A DNA stretch of 64,000 nucleotides. Source: [Pantoea] beijingensis (GTDB lineage Bacteria > Pseudomonadota > Gammaproteobacteria > Enterobacterales > Enterobacteriaceae). The notes beneath the pieces were generated by a model, which worked only from the letters and a program-made list of their open reading frames with translations, had not been told where the DNA came from and ran no database searches. Shown here piece by piece: positions 1-11,387 of the stretch (its first letter is position 1; every line of letters starts with the position of its first letter). The DNA is taken from contig NZ_CP071409.1 of assembly GCF_022647505.1 (NCBI RefSeq), positions 1,922,001 to 1,986,000 of the forward strand. Direction: 5' to 3'. The translations under genes were made by a program, and so were the position numbers.

Positions 1-1096
1 CAAGCATTAGGTGCTCAGCCATTTCTTTATGATCTGTACGCATTTCCAGCTCAATACGGCTATCCATATCGCGATCCAGTGAACCATCTGCATGGCGTCC
101 GCGTGGCCGCGTACCGGCAATTGGATAGATTTCGATCTGGCGCTGCGTTGATTCGTATTTCAACGAACTTTCCGGTGAGGCGCCAAATAGGCTGAAATCC
201 CGGTCCTGCATAAAAAACATATATGGGCTGGGATTACTGTTTTTCAGATTGTCGTATGCGGCCAGCGGCGACGGACAGGGCAACGAGAAGCGCCGAGAAG
301 GGACCACCTGAAAAATTTCACCAATGCGGATTGCTTTCTGCATGTTACGGACGACGTCGCAATAAGCTTCATCACTTTGGCTGCAGCTCAGTGCCATTTT
401 CTCGACGCGCTGTACCGGTAACGCTGGCGCAGGTTGTAGCATTTGAACATGCAACTGCTCAATGCGGCGTTGCAGACGCTGGAACTCAGCAGTAGAGGGC
501 ACAAAAAGACTGGCCTGCAAGCGTGATGTTTGAGTCTGGTGATCGATAACCAGTAATGTTTCCGCAAGGTAAAAGCAGTAATCCGGGCAGCGCTGATTAC
601 TTTCCAGTGCGGGCAGATCTTCGAACCCGGCAACCAGGTCATAGGCAAAAAGGCCGCCCAACAGCATTGCTTCACGCTCTTCTTCGGGCGTATTAATCAA
701 CTGTGGAAACAGACGCAGCGCATCAAACACCGACAGTGATTGTAAACGGGCATCTTCATCCTGCAGCAGCGTGATTTCAGGGAAAATTAGCTCGCGACCG
801 TCTGGACGAACGTGGTTGATAACTTCGGCAGGCAGTACCTCATCAAGTAAGGGCAACAATGCACGACCATTTTCTGAGAGCGCCTGAATGGTCACTCTCT
901 TTTCCTGCGCGGTAATGCGCAAGGCACTGTCGACGATTAGCAGACTTTTAAGATTACGTTTGCTGTCAATGTCCGCTGATTCGAGCAACAGCGTTGCCGG
1001 ACGAGCTCCGCATAGCTGATGGAACACGGCGGCCGGATCTTCGCGATAAGGCGCGCTGCCGGTAATCAACTTCAATGTAGGTTTCGCGTTTGACAT
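1..1096 (-). CDS. trpE: Anthranilate synthase component I, 3' end outside window
   Basis: TrpE forms anthranilate from chorismate with TrpD, the first committed step of tryptophan synthesis in the cytoplasm. The reading frame is open from ATG at 1096 to the window edge, giving about 365 of the usual ~520 residues. The N-terminal LLES element (residues about 37-40), part of the tryptophan feedback site, is visible in the sequence. The start region (MSNAKPTLKLITG) and the leader upstream fit enterobacterial TrpE. It lies directly downstream of trpL and the attenuator, so it is the first structural gene of the trp operon. Only the 3' end is missing; no frameshift was seen. Confidence 0.95.
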   Translation of the reverse strand, partial: MSNAKPTLKLITGSAPYREDPAAVFHQLCGARPATLLLESADIDSKRNLKSLLIVDSALRITAQEKRVTIQALSENGRALLPLLDEVLPAEVINHVRPDGRELIFPEITLLQDEDARLQSLSVFDALRLFPQLINTPEEEREAMLLGGLFAYDLVAGFEDLPALESNQRCPDYCFYLAETLLVIDHQTQTSRLQASLFVPSTAEFQRLQRRIEQLHVQMLQPAPALPVQRVEKMALSCSQSDEAYCDVVRNMQKAIRIGEIFQVVPSRRFSLPCPSPLAAYDNLKNSNPSPYMFFMQDRDFSLFGASPESSLKYESTQRQIEIYPIAGTRPRGRHADGSLDRDMDSRIELEMRTDHKEMAEHLML

Positions 1097-1119
1097 GATG
1101 TTTTCTCTAAATTTCGCTC

Positions 1120-1146
1120 AAAAAAAAGCCCGCTTGCGGCGGGCTC
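1120..1146 (-). terminator. trp attenuator terminator
   Basis: A 7-bp stem (1127-1133 pairing with 1139-1145) with a 5-base loop is followed, in the minus direction, by eight U residues. It lies between trpL and trpE. Together with the tandem Trp codons in trpL this is the classical attenuation terminator, formed when charged tRNA-Trp is plentiful. Confidence 0.92.
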
Positions 1147-1192
1147 GGGTATCTGCACTTCTACACGGAATGTGCGCGATGACGTCGCCCTG

Positions 1193-1246
1193 TCAGGGAG
1201 AAGTGCGCCACCAACCATTCATAAATGTGTAGAGATTCATCATCAT
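1193..1246 (-). CDS. trpL: trp operon leader peptide
   Basis: A short frame encodes MMMNLYTFMNGWWRTSP, 17 residues if the first of three in-frame ATGs (1246, 1243, 1240) is used. The GWWRTS segment with two adjacent Trp codons is the hallmark of enterobacterial TrpL, where ribosome stalling at low charged tRNA-Trp prevents formation of the downstream terminator. The real start among the three ATGs cannot be decided here; E. coli TrpL has 14 residues, which would favour the third. Confidence 0.92.
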   Translation of the reverse strand: MMMNLYTFMNGWWRTSP

Positions 1247-1268
1247 TTAATACCCTGTGCGTGAACTT

Positions 1269-1304
1269 GTGTACTAGTTAACTGGTTCGCAGGAAAAAAG
1301 TCAA
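1269..1304 (-). promoter_or_regulatory. trp promoter and TrpR operator
   Basis: On the minus strand TTGACT (1304-1299) and TTAACT (1281-1276) are separated by 17 bases. The -10 box lies inside the palindromic segment GAACCAGTTAACTAGTAC (1288-1271), which is almost identical to the E. coli TrpR operator. Repression by tryptophan-bound TrpR is inferred from this match. Confidence 0.85.
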
Positions 1305-1374
1305 TACCCTTTTTCCCCTCAGGCGTAATTATCGCTATCATGCGCTACTCAATTCCTACAATATCGGAGTACTT

Positions 1375-2247
1375 TTGACAGCCGTTACGCCCCTCAATCA
1401 TTTCACGATTTACGATCTCCACAGTCATACGCAAGCCTCAGACGGCCTGTTAACTCCGGAAGCGTTGGTATTGCGCGCGGTAGAGATGCGTGTAGGGGTG
1501 CTGGCAATTACCGACCACGATACGGTAGCCGGTATTCAATCTGCACGTGACGCGATTGCAAAGCATCAATTAGCACTGCAACTGATTAACGGCGTGGAAA
1601 TTTCAACGTTGTGGGAAAATCATGAAATCCACATTGTTGGGCTCGGTATGGATATCCATAACCCGCAATTTGCTGATTTTCTTCAGGGGCAAAATGACAG
1701 TCGATTGATACGTGCGCAACTGATTGCTGAACGGCTGGCCAAGGCGCAGATCCCGGGTGCGTTGGAAGGCGCTATGGCATTGGCCGACGGCGGCGCTGTG
1801 ACGCGCGGCCATTTTGCGCGTTATCTTATCGCCCAGGGGAAAGCGGATAATATGGCGCAGGTGTTTAAAAACTACCTTGCGCGGGGTAAAACCGGTTATG
1901 TCCCTCCCCAGTGGTGTACAATAGAACACGCTATTAATGCCATTCACCATTCTGGAGGCCGAGCGGTGCTGGCGCATCCTGGTCGTTATGGTTTGTCTGC
2001 TAAGTGGTTGAAACGGCTGATTGCTCATTTTGCCGAATGCGGCGGAGAAGCAATGGAAGTGGCGCAGTGTCAGCAGCCACCTCAGGAGCGCAGTCAACTG
2101 GCGCAGTATGCTCAGGAACATCATCTGGCGGCATCACAAGGATCGGATTTTCATCAGCCCTGTCCATGGATTGAGCTAGGGAAAAAATTGTGGCTGCCCG
2201 GCGGTGTTGAGGCCGTTTGGGCCCGTTATCCTGATATGGTTAGTTAA
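1375..2247 (+). CDS. rnm: 5'-3' exoribonuclease Rnm (PHP family, YciV/TrpH)
   Basis: Rnm (RNase AM) degrades short RNA fragments 5' to 3' and trims the 5' ends of ribosomal RNAs. The PHP-domain metal ligands are visible: HSH near residues 16-18, ITDHDT, GVEIS, VLAHPGRY and GSDFH near the C-terminus. The start is TTG at 1375 preceded by a weak GGAG (1364-1367); the E. coli orthologue also begins with TTG. At 290 residues it has the usual length. It is transcribed divergently from the trp operon and probably shares an operon with yciO, 35 bases downstream. Confidence 0.93.
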   Translation: MTAVTPLNHFTIYDLHSHTQASDGLLTPEALVLRAVEMRVGVLAITDHDTVAGIQSARDAIAKHQLALQLINGVEISTLWENHEIHIVGLGMDIHNPQFADFLQGQNDSRLIRAQLIAERLAKAQIPGALEGAMALADGGAVTRGHFARYLIAQGKADNMAQVFKNYLARGKTGYVPPQWCTIEHAINAIHHSGGRAVLAHPGRYGLSAKWLKRLIAHFAECGGEAMEVAQCQQPPQERSQLAQYAQEHHLAASQGSDFHQPCPWIELGKKLWLPGGVEAVWARYPDMVS

Positions 2248-2282
2248 GATTTCGTCGCGCGATGCGGCGGCATGAGGTTTTT

Positions 2283-2903
2283 ATGAGTCAATTTTTTTAT
2301 ATCCATCCGGAAAATCCGCAGCCGCGGCTGATTAAGCAGGCGGTAGAACACCTCGTGAAGGGGGATGTGATCGTTTATCCGACCGATTCTGGTTATGCAT
2401 TAGGTTGCAAGCTGGAAGATAAAAATGCGATGGAACGTATTTGCCGTATTCGTCAACTGGATGGCAACCACAATTTTACTCTGATGTGTCGCGATCTCTC
2501 TGAGCTGTCGACTTACGCACATGTTGATAACACGGCATTCCGGTTGATTAAAAATAACACCCCGGGGAATTACACGTTTATTCTCAAGGCGACAAAAGAG
2601 GTACCGCGCCGTTTGATGAATGAGAAGCGCAAAACGATTGGGTTGCGTGTCCCGTCAAATCCGATTGCGCTGGCGTTACTGGAAGCATTGAATGAGCCAA
2701 TGATGTCGACTTCGCTAATGTTGCCGGGTAATGATTTTACGGAGTCCGACCCGGAAGAGATCCAGGACTCAATTGGTAAACAGGTCGATTTAATTATTCA
2801 CGGTGGTTTTTTGGGGCAGCAACCGACAACGGTGATCGATTTAACCGAAGATATCCCCGTGGTGGCCCGAGAAGGCGCTGGTGATGTGAAACCTTTCCTG
2901 TAA
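2283..2903 (+). CDS. yciO: YciO, YrdC/Sua5-domain protein
   Basis: A 206-residue protein of the YrdC/Sua5/TsaC fold, the family that makes threonylcarbamoyl-AMP for tRNA t6A. YciO itself is a paralogue whose cellular role is not settled. It carries the VYPTDSGYALGC nucleotide-binding segment and the KRKTIGLRVPSNP motif typical of the fold. An upstream in-frame ATG at 2262 exists, but ATG 2283 gives the N-terminus MSQFFYIHP matching E. coli YciO and has an AGG (2275-2277) at proper spacing. It follows rnm as in E. coli. Confidence 0.92.
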   Translation: MSQFFYIHPENPQPRLIKQAVEHLVKGDVIVYPTDSGYALGCKLEDKNAMERICRIRQLDGNHNFTLMCRDLSELSTYAHVDNTAFRLIKNNTPGNYTFILKATKEVPRRLMNEKRKTIGLRVPSNPIALALLEALNEPMMSTSLMLPGNDFTESDPEEIQDSIGKQVDLIIHGGFLGQQPTTVIDLTEDIPVVAREGAGDVKPFL

Positions 2904-3048
2904 ACCTGTGAGATGCGTGCTTTAACAATAAGGTTACAACGCGATCCTAATGCTGTATAATGGCACACATTAAACGAGCTAACTCCTTGTTTTTAAAAGA
3001 TTTACACCCATTATTATGACGCCTGGGAAGGCGGCAACGAGGTGCTCT

Positions 3049-3927
3049 ATGAGCGAAAAGTTACAAAAAGTACTCGCGCGAGCCGGTCACGGTTCACGTC
3101 GTGAAATCGAAACCATGATTTCCGCAGGTCGCGTTAGCGTTGATGGCAAGTTGGCCACGCTGGGCGATCGTATTGAACTCGATAAGTCGCTGAAAATTCG
3201 TATTGATGGCCATCTTGTTTCTATCAGTGAATCCGCAACCGAAGTTTGTCGTGTCCTGGCTTACTATAAGCCGGAAGGTGAACTCTGCACCCGTAATGAT
3301 CCTGAAGGCCGCCCAACCGTATTCGATCGTTTGCCAAAACTGCGTGGCGCGCGCTGGATTGCTGTCGGGCGACTGGATGTGAACACCTGCGGACTTTTAT
3401 TGTTTACTACCGATGGTGAGCTGGCAAATCGCCTGATGCATCCCAGCCAGGAAGTTGAGCGTGAATATGCGGTGCGTGTTTTTGGCCAGATTGATGAAGA
3501 TAAGATTCGCCAACTGAGTCGTGGCGTGCAGTTAGAAGATGGCCCGGCGGCGTTTAAAACCATTAAATTCGCGGGCGGTGAGGGAATCAACCAGTGGTAT
3601 AACGTAACCCTGACGGAAGGGCGTAACCGTGAAGTGCGCCGCCTCTGGGAAGCTGTTGGCGTGCAGGTAAGTCGCCTGATTCGCGTACGCTACGGTGACA
3701 TTTCACTGCCGAAAGGCCTGCCGCGCGCGGGTTGGACAGAACTTGACCTGCAGCCTACTAACTACCTGCGTGAACTGGTAGGGCTGAAGCCTGAAACCGT
3801 GAGTAAGGTGCCGGTTGAAAAAGATCGTCGCCGTACTAAAGCGAATCAGATCCGCCGTGCGGTAAAACGTCATACTCAGGCAAGCGGTAATAATCGTCGT
3901 CCTGCAAAAAGTGCGAAGCGATCTTAA
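3049..3927 (+). CDS. rluB: 23S rRNA pseudouridine(2605) synthase RluB
   Basis: RluB converts U2605 of 23S rRNA to pseudouridine. An N-terminal S4 RNA-binding domain (residues 1-60, with SRREIE) is followed by the RsuA-family catalytic domain, where GRLDVNT holds the catalytic aspartate near residue 110. The tail is rich in Arg and Lys, as in orthologues. An in-frame ATG at 3016 would add 11 residues, but 3049 gives the conserved [19 protein letters not shown] start and is preceded by CGAGG. The product is 292 residues. A hairpin terminator follows at 3998. Confidence 0.95.
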   Translation: MSEKLQKVLARAGHGSRREIETMISAGRVSVDGKLATLGDRIELDKSLKIRIDGHLVSISESATEVCRVLAYYKPEGELCTRNDPEGRPTVFDRLPKLRGARWIAVGRLDVNTCGLLLFTTDGELANRLMHPSQEVEREYAVRVFGQIDEDKIRQLSRGVQLEDGPAAFKTIKFAGGEGINQWYNVTLTEGRNREVRRLWEAVGVQVSRLIRVRYGDISLPKGLPRAGWTELDLQPTNYLRELVGLKPETVSKVPVEKDRRRTKANQIRRAVKRHTQASGNNRRPAKSAKRS

Positions 3928-3997
3928 TTAATATCCGGCTGGTACCGTGCCCCCGACGGATTTAGGGGCTGATTATTAAAGCCGTGGTAGGGTAATC

Positions 3998-4031
3998 ATC
4001 CGGAGACGTATACCGTATCCGGATTTTTTTT
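3998..4031 (+). terminator. Rho-independent terminator after rluB
   Basis: The inverted repeat ATCCGGA (3998-4004) and TCCGGAT (4018-4024) is followed by a run of eight T. It lies 70 bases after rluB and before the convergent btuR. Confidence 0.85.
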
Positions 4032-4107
4032 GCTGGTATCTTTTTGCATCGCTGATGCACTGAATGACGGATAAACAACAGACCGTTTTATACGATGGGC
4101 ATCTCCG

Positions 4108-4701
4108 TTACCAGTCAATGCCTCGCTGCGCCTGAATTCCATTATCAAACGCGTGTTTCACCGGGCGCATTTCAGTCACCGTATCTGCTAAGGCAAGCAG
4201 ATCGCGATGACAGCCTCGACCGGTTATAATCACACTTTGGTGAGTAGGGCGCTGAGTTAATGCCTCGACCACTTCAGCTAATGGCAGGTAATCAAAACTT
4301 ACCATGTAGGTCAGCTCATCAAGGATAACCAGGTCAAGCGCGGGATCCTGCAACATGCGCTTGCCGTGCTGCCAGACCTCGAGGCAGGCCAGGGTATCGC
4401 TTGCACGGTCTTGTGTGTCCCAGGTAAACCCCGTTGCCATCACCTGGAATTCGACGCCTGCAGGCTCAAGCAGATTGCGTTCACCGTTTGGCCATTCACC
4501 TTTAATAAACTGAATAACACCCACCTGCTTTTGGTGGCCAACCGCGCGCGTTGCAGTACCGAACGCGGCGGTCGTTTTACCTTTACCGTTGCCGGTAAAT
4601 ACCATCAGTATGCCGCGCTCTTCGGTTGCCGTAGCAACACGGGCATCAACGTGTTCTTTCAGGCGCTGTTGGCGCTGTTTATACCGTTCATCAATAGCCA
4701 T
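4108..4701 (-). CDS. btuR: Cob(I)alamin adenosyltransferase
   Basis: BtuR (CobA/CobO type) transfers adenosyl from ATP to corrinoids, giving coenzyme B12 precursors. The P-loop GNGKGKTTAAFG (residues about 37-48) and the segments NGERNLLEP and VKHAFDNGIQAQRGI are conserved with E. coli BtuR; length is 197 residues against 196. Its ATG at 4701 overlaps the last base of yciK, so the two are probably translationally coupled. Confidence 0.95.
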   Translation of the reverse strand: MAIDERYKQRQQRLKEHVDARVATATEERGILMVFTGNGKGKTTAAFGTATRAVGHQKQVGVIQFIKGEWPNGERNLLEPAGVEFQVMATGFTWDTQDRASDTLACLEVWQHGKRMLQDPALDLVILDELTYMVSFDYLPLAEVVEALTQRPTHQSVIITGRGCHRDLLALADTVTEMRPVKHAFDNGIQAQRGIDW

Positions 4702-5462
4702 TATTCGGCAGCCCCCGGTTTACGTCCAGGTTGTGCATCAAAACTGATACCGGTTTTACGACGGCTGTCGTCGCCCATAAGATAAAGATACAATGGCATA
4801 ATGTCGGTGGGCGTTTTCAGCTTGTTGGCATCTTCATTGGGAAACGCGCTGGCTCGCATTTTCGTCCGGGTACCACCGGGATTAATGCAGTTCACCCGTA
4901 AATTGCGGCTGCGATACTCCTCAGCGAGTACCTGCATCATACCTTCAGTTGCAAACTTTGACGTTGCGTAAGCCCCCCATTCAGCTCGTCCTGTTCGTCC
5001 GACGCTGGAGCTGGTAAAAATCAGTGAACCAGCTTCGGATTTCAACAACAGTGGCAGTAAAGCCTGGGTCAGGAAAAATGTCGTGTTAACGTTGACTCGC
5101 ATGACATGTTGCCAGACATCCGGCTCTATTTGCTCCATCGGCACAATGTCCCCCAACACGCCTGCATTATGCAGCACGCCATCCAGTCGCGGATAGTACT
5201 CTGCAATCCGGACAGCAAACTGGTGACAGTCATCGGGAGTCGCGCTATCTAAATCAAGGGGGAACGCGCGCGACTCCACTTTCCCCAGAGAATTAATTTC
5301 ATTACTGACATGTTGTAATTTCTCAGCATTCCGGCCTGACAGCACCACTTGGGCGCCGTAGCGGGCGTAGGTCAGTGCGGCTTCGCGTCCAATCCCATCG
5401 CTGGCACCCGTAACCAGTATGATGCGATGGTCGAGCAGATCGCTTTTCGGTTGGTAGTGCAC
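4701..5462 (-). CDS. yciK: YciK, short-chain dehydrogenase/reductase
   Basis: A 253-residue member of the short-chain dehydrogenase family. The cofactor motif TGASDGIG (residues about 19-26), NAG, and the catalytic Ser with YATSK (YxxxK) are intact; the natural substrate is not known. A TTG at 5480 would lengthen the protein, but GTG at 5462 is preferred: GAGGA lies seven bases before it (5474-5470) and the product HYQPK N-terminus matches E. coli YciK, which has 252 residues. It is cotranscribed with btuR. Confidence 0.9.
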   Translation of the reverse strand: MHYQPKSDLLDHRIILVTGASDGIGREAALTYARYGAQVVLSGRNAEKLQHVSNEINSLGKVESRAFPLDLDSATPDDCHQFAVRIAEYYPRLDGVLHNAGVLGDIVPMEQIEPDVWQHVMRVNVNTTFFLTQALLPLLLKSEAGSLIFTSSSVGRTGRAEWGAYATSKFATEGMMQVLAEEYRSRNLRVNCINPGGTRTKMRASAFPNEDANKLKTPTDIMPLYLYLMGDDSRRKTGISFDAQPGRKPGAAE

Positions 5463-5701
5463 GACATTGTCCTCTGGCAATTAGCGAATGCAGAAATAGG
5501 GGGATCTTTCTGCAACTCGAATGGTTTAGGGGATCGCGGTACGATAAACCCGAATAAGGTGTGTTATGCCTGAAATTATCGGGCAGTTCAATGTTTCCGG
5601 GTCTCAATTCGGGCGATCTGCATGGTTATCTGGCGACGAAGCGCATCGACTCGGTTACACTAAGCGGGGATCCTAATGCTATGTTAAATAAGGCGGATTG
5701 A

Positions 5702-6751
5702 GTGGACTTACTTTTTTATTATGGCCTGTTCCTGGCTAAGGTCGTGACGGTAGTCGTCGCGGTTGCTGCGATTGGATTAATTATCGTCAATCTGGCGCAA
5801 CGTAAACGTGGACAGAGTGGCCAGCTAAAAGTGACTGATATTGGTGAGCAATATCGCAATATGAAAGATGACATGATGCTGGCAACGATGAAGCATCACG
5901 ATCAAAAGCTGTGGCATAAAGCGCAGAAGAAAAAAGAGAAAACGGAGACAAAGGTAGCAAAAGCACGCATCCGACAAGGGATCAAAAGTGAAAACGGAAA
6001 GTCGACGCTTTACGTGCTGGATTTTAAAGGCAGCATCGACGCTAGTGAAGTGGCTTCTTTGCGTGAAGAAATTTCGGCAGTAATGGCGGTGGCGAAAACC
6101 AATGATGAAGTGTTGCTGCGTCTGGAAAGCCCGGGCGGCGTGGTGCATGGCTATGGGTTGGCCGCTTCACAGCTTCAGCGCCTGCGAAGCAAAGGTATCC
6201 GCCTCACCGTTGCCGTTGATAAAGTGGCGGCCAGCGGGGGATATATGATGGCGTGTGTTGCCGATCGTATTGTGGCTGCGCCGTTCTCAATTATCGGCTC
6301 TATCGGTGTTGTCGCACAAATCCCTAATTTTAATCGCTTACTGAAACGTAATGAGATTGATGTCGAATTGCATACGGCCGGAGAGTATAAGCGGACACTA
6401 ACGCTCTTTGGTGAAAACACGGAGCAGGGACGCGAGAAGTTCCGCGAAGATTTGAATGAAACTCATCAGTTGTTTAAACAATTCGTCCATGAAATGCGTC
6501 CGTCACTGAATATTGATGCGGTCGCTACCGGCGAACACTGGTTTGGTACCCAAGCCCTGGATAAGGGGTTGATCGACCATATTGGCACCAGTGATGATCT
6601 GATTATTGCTGAAATGAGCAACCATGAGGTGATCGGCGTGCGTTATGCACGTCGCAAGCGCATGATGGATCGCTTCACATCCAGTGCCGCAGCCAGCACT
6701 GAACGCCTGCTACTGAAATTATGGCAGCGTGGCGAAAAGCCATATCTGTAA
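5702..6751 (+). CDS. sohB: Putative inner-membrane protease SohB (S49)
   Basis: SohB is a membrane-anchored, periplasm-facing serine peptidase of family S49, related to signal-peptide peptidase SppA and known as a multicopy suppressor of degP. A transmembrane helix spans residues about 5-27, followed by a charged linker rich in Lys and a ClpP-like catalytic domain with LESPGG and VDKVAASGGYMMACVAD, which contains the nucleophilic Ser. The start is GTG at 5702, giving DLLFYYGLFLAKVV like E. coli. The product is 349 residues and a terminator follows. Confidence 0.93.
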   Translation: MDLLFYYGLFLAKVVTVVVAVAAIGLIIVNLAQRKRGQSGQLKVTDIGEQYRNMKDDMMLATMKHHDQKLWHKAQKKKEKTETKVAKARIRQGIKSENGKSTLYVLDFKGSIDASEVASLREEISAVMAVAKTNDEVLLRLESPGGVVHGYGLAASQLQRLRSKGIRLTVAVDKVAASGGYMMACVADRIVAAPFSIIGSIGVVAQIPNFNRLLKRNEIDVELHTAGEYKRTLTLFGENTEQGREKFREDLNETHQLFKQFVHEMRPSLNIDAVATGEHWFGTQALDKGLIDHIGTSDDLIIAEMSNHEVIGVRYARRKRMMDRFTSSAAASTERLLLKLWQRGEKPYL

Positions 6752-6760
6752 GTGCAGTGA

Positions 6761-6789
6761 AACGCCCGCTTCGCCGGGCGTTATTTTTG
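6761..6789 (+). terminator. Terminator between sohB and yciN
   Basis: The stem AACGCCCG (6761-6768) with CGGGCGTT (6775-6782) is followed by ATTTTT. The stem overlaps the yciN stop codon at 6781-6783, so one hairpin probably serves sohB, and the tail of the convergent yciN message lies inside it. Confidence 0.8.
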
Positions 6790-7032
6790 CAGGTAGTAGC
6801 GCGGAGATAATTCCTGGGCTAGAAATTTAAACATGTTAAACACAAGCGTGCTTTTCGCGGTTGGCAACCCCTGTTCATCAAGAAAGTAATCGCCACGAAA
6901 AATGAGCACATTCCCGTTTTGCTCAACATCATTAGCCTGTAGTCCGTCAAAATAATCTTTATGTTCGACAATCATTGCATTGGCTTTTTCCAGTAAGGCC
7001 TGGCGTTGAATTGCTTCGGCTGCCACATACAT
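6781..7032 (-). CDS. yciN: YciN family protein
   Basis: A small acidic protein of 83 residues. The segment [16 protein letters not shown] followed by VFNMFK is almost identical to E. coli YciN, which has the same length. No enzymatic motif is visible and the family has no established function. ATG 7032 is preceded by GGAG. It is transcribed away from topA and converges on sohB, as in E. coli. Confidence 0.9.
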   Translation of the reverse strand: MYVAAEAIQRQALLEKANAMIVEHKDYFDGLQANDVEQNGNVLIFRGDYFLDEQGLPTAKSTLVFNMFKFLAQELSPRYYLQK

Positions 7033-7440
7033 ATTTTTTTCTCCTTTTTACAAACTGAAATTTCCTTCTATATTACTTGCCAGCAAACTGAATACGCAAA
7101 CTGTCGTCGCCTTTTTTGATTTGGCACAAACAAACAACATGCCGGAACAGAAATGGAGAGGTATTGCTAATTAAGTTGCGTAACAGATTTTATCAGGTAC
7201 AGTGTGGGCGTTTCTGGTTTCGAGCGTAAAAAAGGGTTTACGATTGAGACGGTAAGCGCGAAGAAAATGCTAAAAGTTTTCGCAAATCAGCAGGTTGGCG
7301 CTAAGCTTTATAAGGTAATTGCAGGTGCGGCAGCCCGTGTTGCAAAAAAACAAGTCCGCCGTAATATTATCATCGCGCCGCTGGCAACATGAAAAACGCC
7401 ACCACTTACATTCGAAAGTTATCATTAGGTAAAGGTAATT
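7033..7440. other. yciN–topA intergenic region, no gene
   Basis: About 400 bases between divergent yciN and topA. It should hold the topA promoters, which are supercoiling-sensitive in E. coli, but no promoter could be fixed with confidence. A GTG-initiated 62-codon frame at 7204-7392 has no family signature and is not called. The topA ribosome binding site is AAAGG at 7431-7435. Confidence 0.5.
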
Positions 7441-10038
7441 ATGGGCAAAGCTCTCGTAATAGTTGAGTCCCCGGCAAAGGCCAAAACAATCAATAAATAT
7501 CTCGGTAATGACTACGTGGTTAAGTCCAGCGTCGGTCATATACGCGATTTGCCGACCAGTGGTTCAACAGTTAAAAAGAGCGCTGACTCTACAACCAGTA
7601 AACCGGCCAAAAAGGTTAAAAAAGACGAAAAAACCGCGCTGGTTAATCGCATGGGTGTCGATCCCTGGCACGGTTGGGATGCTGATTATCAGATTCTTCC
7701 CGGAAAAGAAAAAGTTGTTGCTGAGCTGAAATCGCTGGCGCAGAACGCAGAACATATTTATCTCGCAACCGACCTTGACCGCGAGGGGGAGGCCATTGCG
7801 TGGCACCTGCGGGAAGTGATCGGGGGTGATGAGTCACGTTACAGTCGCGTAGTGTTTAATGAAATCACCAAAAACGCGATTCAACAGGCTTTTGAAAAAC
7901 CCGGCGAGCTAAATATCGATCGGGTTAACGCTCAGCAGGCCCGGCGTTTTATGGACCGTGTAGTGGGATATATGGTTTCCCCGCTATTATGGAAAAAGGT
8001 GGCTCGCGGGCTGTCAGCCGGACGCGTTCAGTCTGTTGCCGTCCGCCTGGTTGTTGAGCGTGAGCGCGAAATTAAAGCATTTGTTCCTGAGGAGTACTGG
8101 GAATTAAATGCAGATTTGACGACGCCAAAAGGCAGCGAACTGCCGATGCAAGTGACGCATCAGGGCGATAAACCGTTCCGTCCGGTTAATGGTGAACAGA
8201 CCCATGCGGCGGTGGCCCTGCTCGAGAAAGCACGCTATGCCGTGACCGATCGTGAAGATAAGCCAACCAGCAGTAAACCGGGCGCGCCTTTTATTACCTC
8301 CACGCTGCAACAGGCTGCCAGCACGCGCCTGGGCTATGGCGTGAAAAAAACGATGATGATGGCACAGCGCTTGTATGAAGCTGGCCATATCACGTATATG
8401 CGTACGGACTCCACCAATCTGAGCCAGGATGCGGTGAGTATGGTGCGCGGTTATATTGAAAGTAGCTTTGGCGATAAATATTTGCCAAAGGCCGCGAATG
8501 TTTACACCAGTAAAGACAACTCACAGGAAGCGCACGAGGCGATACGCCCTTCAGATGTCAACGTGCAGGCAGAACAGCTCAAAGATATGGAAGCTGATGC
8601 GCAAAAACTGTACCAGCTAATTTGGCGCCAGTTTGTCGCCTGTCAAATGATGCCGGCACAGTACGACTCCACAACGTTGACGGTATCGGCAGGTGATTTC
8701 AAGCTAAAAGCGAAAGGTCGTACCCTGCGTTTCGACGGCTGGACGAAAGTGATGCCGGCGTTGCGTAAAGGGGATGAGGATCGTACCTTGCCACCGATTA
8801 ATGTTGGTGAAGAGCTTAATCTCCAGCAGTTGGTGCCAAGCCAGCACTTCACCAAGCCACCCGCTCGTTTTAGCGAAGCTTCACTGGTTCGTGAGCTGGA
8901 AAAGCGAGGTATTGGTCGTCCTTCTACCTATGCATCAATTATTTCAACCATTCAGGACCGCGGTTATGTGCGTGTAGAAAGCCGCCGCTTTTACGCGGAA
9001 AAAATGGGTGAAATCGTCACCGATCGACTGGAAGAAAATTTCCGCGAGTTGATGAATTATGATTTTACCGCGCACATGGAAAGCAGCCTCGATCAGGTAG
9101 CAAATAACGAGACGCAGTGGAAAGGCGTTCTGGATAAATTCTTTGGCGAGTTCAGCCAACAGCTTGAGCAGGCTGAAAAAGATCCTGAAGATGGTGGAAT
9201 GCAGCCAAATCAGATGGTGCTGACTTCAATCGATTGCCCAACGTGCGGGCGCAAAATGGGTATCCGAACGGCCAGTACCGGTGTTTTTCTCGGCTGCTCT
9301 GGTTACGCTTTACCCCCCAAAGAGCGCTGCAAGCAAACCATCAACCTGATTCCTGAGAATGAAGTGCTGAACATTCTGGAAGGTGATGATGCGGAAACGA
9401 ATGCGCTTCGTGCGCGGCGCCGCTGCCAGAAATGCGGGACAGCAATGGACAGCTACCTGATTGATAATCAGCGCAAGTTGCATGTATGTGGTAACAACCC
9501 TACCTGCGATGGTTATGAAATAGAACAGGGCGAGTTCCGCATTAAAGGGTATGATGGCCCGATCGTTGAGTGTGAAAAATGTGGTTCTGAAATGCATCTC
9601 AGGATGGGACGTTTTGGTAAATACATGGCTTGTACTAACGACGAGTGTAAAAATACGCGGAAAATCCTGCGCAATGGTGACGTCGCCCCGCCAAAAGAAG
9701 ATCCGGTTCCGTTACCTGAACTGCCCTGTGAAAAATCGGATGCGTATTTTGTATTGCGTGATGGGGCGGCTGGTGTGTTCCTGGCGGCAAACACCTTCCC
9801 TAAATCCCGTGAAACTCGCGCACCGCTAGTGGAAGAGTTGAAACGCTTCAAGGATCGCTTGCCAGAAAAGCTACGTTATCTTGCTGATGCACCCGAGGCC
9901 GATGAGGAAGGAAATAAAGCTGTAGTCCGCTTTAGTCGCAAAACCAAGCAGCAGTATGTTAGTGCTGAGAAAGAGGGTAAAGCGACCGGATGGTCGGCCT
10001 TCTTTATTGAGGGTGAATGGAAAGTGACGAAGAAATAG
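7441..10038 (+). CDS. topA: DNA topoisomerase I
   Basis: Type IA topoisomerase that relaxes negative supercoils. The Toprim domain starts with [14 protein letters not shown] and contains [12 protein letters not shown]; the catalytic tyrosine sits in [11 protein letters not shown] near residue 319. Three C-terminal zinc ribbons are visible ([28 protein letters not shown]), followed by a zinc-less C-terminal region. At 865 residues it equals the E. coli protein. A strong terminator follows immediately. Confidence 0.98.
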   Translation: MGKALVIVESPAKAKTINKYLGNDYVVKSSVGHIRDLPTSGSTVKKSADSTTSKPAKKVKKDEKTALVNRMGVDPWHGWDADYQILPGKEKVVAELKSLAQNAEHIYLATDLDREGEAIAWHLREVIGGDESRYSRVVFNEITKNAIQQAFEKPGELNIDRVNAQQARRFMDRVVGYMVSPLLWKKVARGLSAGRVQSVAVRLVVEREREIKAFVPEEYWELNADLTTPKGSELPMQVTHQGDKPFRPVNGEQTHAAVALLEKARYAVTDREDKPTSSKPGAPFITSTLQQAASTRLGYGVKKTMMMAQRLYEAGHITYMRTDSTNLSQDAVSMVRGYIESSFGDKYLPKAANVYTSKDNSQEAHEAIRPSDVNVQAEQLKDMEADAQKLYQLIWRQFVACQMMPAQYDSTTLTVSAGDFKLKAKGRTLRFDGWTKVMPALRKGDEDRTLPPINVGEELNLQQLVPSQHFTKPPARFSEASLVRELEKRGIGRPSTYASIISTIQDRGYVRVESRRFYAEKMGEIVTDRLEENFRELMNYDFTAHMESSLDQVANNETQWKGVLDKFFGEFSQQLEQAEKDPEDGGMQPNQMVLTSIDCPTCGRKMGIRTASTGVFLGCSGYALPPKERCKQTINLIPENEVLNILEGDDAETNALRARRRCQKCGTAMDSYLIDNQRKLHVCGNNPTCDGYEIEQGEFRIKGYDGPIVECEKCGSEMHLRMGRFGKYMACTNDECKNTRKILRNGDVAPPKEDPVPLPELPCEKSDAYFVLRDGAAGVFLAANTFPKSRETRAPLVEELKRFKDRLPEKLRYLADAPEADEEGNKAVVRFSRKTKQQYVSAEKEGKATGWSAFFIEGEWKVTKK

Positions 10039-10045
10039 TCATTAT

Positions 10046-10074
10046 CGGGCCAGCATCAGGCTGGCCCGTTTTCT
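10046..10074 (+). terminator. topA terminator
   Basis: Perfect 8-bp stem CGGGCCAG (10046-10053) and CTGGCCCG (10061-10068), followed by TTTTCTT. It begins seven bases after the topA stop codon. Confidence 0.9.
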
Positions 10075-11337
<1,263 letters not shown>

Positions 11338-11365
11338 AACGTGTGTACGCCAGTGATTCTCCCGG

Positions 11366-11387
11366 GCCGCTTATGCGGCTCTTTTCA
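11366..11387 (+). terminator. cysB terminator
   Basis: Stem GCCGC (11366-11370), loop TTAT, stem GCGGC (11375-11379), then TCTTTTC. A short but typical rho-independent terminator 28 bases after cysB. Confidence 0.7.

Noticed and set aside
1603-2124. 173-codon minus-strand frame within rnm
   Set aside because: Shadow frame of rnm, whose PHP motifs are complete on the plus strand.
7204-7392. GTG frame of 62 codons rich in Lys between yciN and topA
   Set aside because: No ribosome binding site, family signature or expected neighbour; it is in the topA promoter region.
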